From: Gracilaria domingensis
Taxonomy: Eukaryota; Rhodophyta; Florideophyceae; Gracilariales; Gracilariaceae
NCBI GenBank assembly: GCA_022539475.1
Contig: VCMS01000153.1
Location: 62,001 to 126,000, forward strand
DNA length: 64,000 nucleotides
Direction of reading: 5' to 3'
Below the pieces are notes generated by a model. It had not been told where the DNA came from. It made no database searches and was given only the letters and a program-made list of their open reading frames with translations. Numbering within the stretch: position 1 is the first letter of the stretch; each line of letters opens with the position of its first letter. Below are positions 62,266-64,000 of this stretch, piece by piece. Both the position numbers and the translations under genes were made by a program.

Positions 62266-64000
62266 TCTTCTTGCCGAATAACAATCATTTTTGGAAACTT
62301 ACACTATCTAATGTGACACCTATCACGTGATTGTAACTTTGTATGACATTCGTCCAAATAAATCTACAATGTCTTACATGCTGACGCCTGTAATTACTTG
62401 TTAGTTTATGTCAACAAACGGCGATTCCCGCAAGCTGCGGTAGACGTGTATATGACACGACAGTGTCTAAAAAATACAGAACGATAAGAAGTGCACCTCA
62501 GGCGGTTTACACCGGATACACTACGTTCAACGACGCCTGCAAGTGTGTATCACGTGTACATAGTTGGATTTCAGACCTACGTAGGTAAGCGTGATCTTGT
62601 GGACGAGACGCGCTCTTTCAACGCAAGCCAAAAAGCTTCCAAAGTACACTCGTTGTCGAGTAGGGTTCTTTGACCGAACTAAACACGAGTATAACTCTGG
62701 CGCCAATTGTTCACGTACGTTATAACTCTCACGGTAATATATTAGAGAAAATATTTTGTTATGGGTGATCGGATCGGTATATCAAATAAAGAACAGAGGT
62801 TTTAGAGGCTGACTGGATACGCAAGGTGACACACGTGGAAACAGATAAAAAGCTGTACGATAGGAACTAGACGTAGTATAGTTGCAAATATATGGCACCC
62901 GATCCACCTCTGGGTATTGTCGTCACGTAGACAAGGTGCCGCTTCGAACTGTATGCGGTGAGTTGCAGCGTCAAAGTGCTACGTATCCACCTCCGTCTCT
63001 AGTACACCAGAATAATAAAGGGTAAGCACCACCGTCCCAAACTACTAGTCCGCTAAAGCAGACCGGCGAAATTATACCGTGTATGACATTTACTAGGTTA
63101 ACAAGCCGTTCAGACTCAACGCGCCTACCTCGACCGTGCCTAACGTTCGCAACCGCCCAGTGTTCCTACGACCACCCGGAGCTGACGTTCGCTTCTACAC
63201 CTTACACCTATACCCTACCGAATCACGGGACTACACGCAGAGCTTACAAACGTACTCGGATCGCGCTTTCAGAACTCTTTTGCCTGACGACCCTATCGCA
63301 CACTCACGAGCATAATTTCGTCTGGTTACGGTGATATTACCATCTTGATACCCTTAAGAAATATCTGTCGTTGATTTCAGAACTTGCGAGTCATACCGTG
63401 GAGGTATCAGGCTAATTTACGAAGTGATCCGACTCTATATAGAGTGTATCCATGGTTACGGGACCGCGTGCATCCCTGTTGGAAAACCTCTCCCCGCTCG
63501 GGGCAGAGTGCCAAGGAGGCCCTACCTGTCGTGTTTGGGTGTTGGTTGTTTGTTGCTGTTGTGTGTCCTTTTCCTCTCGGGATTTCACCTGTCATCGGTT
63601 CCGAACCATCATCGCCGATACCACCTCAACTCGGGAGTTCTAACCCCCGCCTACAGCTTGGCCTAGCAGCTCTGTAGGTACATCTAGCAGCCACCTCGGC
63701 TTTACACCCGAGTAACGGTGGTAAATAACGCTATGTCACTGGTCTACCATCTCTCACGAGAGAGAACCTTCGGAAGATTTAGTGGGTTTTCACTCTTCCG
63801 AATTTGCTCCACAAAGTGGTCTCCCGACTTAGAACCGAGCTAGGTACAAGTTGTGGATTAGGTTTGATTGTTGACGGATTACCGTTTTCTGACACCGATC
63901 AGCACACTCTTTGAAGTTCTGGAGGTTGGCAACGTTTGATCGTGAATCGGCGCGTTGGCGGTTTACCGAGAAGGTTGTTGAGTTTTCTAGTTCTTTGGAG
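62266..64000. other. Right end of window, no gene identified
   Basis: Short frames only. A possible LTR edge reads GTGAACAATTGGCGCCAGAG on the - strand at about 62,697-62,716 (CA end followed by TTGGCGCC, a common primer-binding start), but no second LTR or coding region confirms it. Confidence 0.25.

Noticed and set aside
62697..62716. LTR/primer-binding junction (TTGGCGCC)
   Set aside because: Suggestive but without a partner LTR or adjacent coding region; kept only as a remark.

Overview
The window is eukaryotic nuclear DNA. It is dominated by LTR retrotransposons (Copia and Gypsy), a tyrosine-recombinase (DIRS-like) retroelement and cut-and-paste transposons (pogo-like, PIF/Harbinger). 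The few non-transposon genes look intronless, with TATA boxes 90-130 bp upstream of the start codon and AATAAA signals. The host cannot be fixed from this alone. A transposon-rich alga, perhaps a florideophyte red alga with mono-exonic genes, is a low-confidence guess.

Left part (1-13,554): a decayed Copia element (called A here) runs on the + strand. It carries a tandem tRNA-like SINE dimer in its gag-pol (775-1185). A second Copia (B) is inserted in its pol as a tandem LTR-internal-LTR-internal-LTR array with an exact 4,438-bp period (2,462-11,644, TSD AAACC). About 0.86 kb of A's reverse transcriptase is inverted in place (about 12,455-13,310). Next comes a complete 9.9-kb Gypsy element on the - strand (13,555-23,440, TSD CGTAC). 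It has 1.4-kb LTRs and two separately duplicated, unrecognised protein modules.

Middle part (23,441-28,755): a degraded DIRS-like element with RT, RNase H and a tyrosine-recombinase remnant on the - strand, then AT-rich sequence with short repeats. From 28,761 to 52,900 lies a four-level nest inside one Copia element (C, - strand, TSD CACCC). A pogo-like transposon (33,236-36,150, TSD TA) sits next to its 5' LTR. An 11-kb pogo-like element (41,891-52,841, TSD TA) splits that LTR. A Harbinger element (36,187-41,887, TSD TTA) sits exactly at the left edge of the 11-kb element. A 2-kb solo Gypsy LTR (38,752-40,760, TSD ATATT) sits in the last codons of the Harbinger transposase.

The 11-kb element is the most unusual object. 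Besides a broken pogo-type transposase it carries about 6.2 kb of same-strand cargo: a Cys/His-rich ORF, a very large protein with a PIN/FEN-like acidic motif near its C-terminus, and a small CXC (tesmin-like) cysteine-rich protein.

Right part (52,901-64,000): a GC-rich, intact, intronless PLP-dependent decarboxylase gene (- strand), two small convergent secreted-protein genes, foldback/hairpin repeats, a Copia RNase H relic and a DDE-transposase relic, ending in about 1.5 kb with nothing identified.
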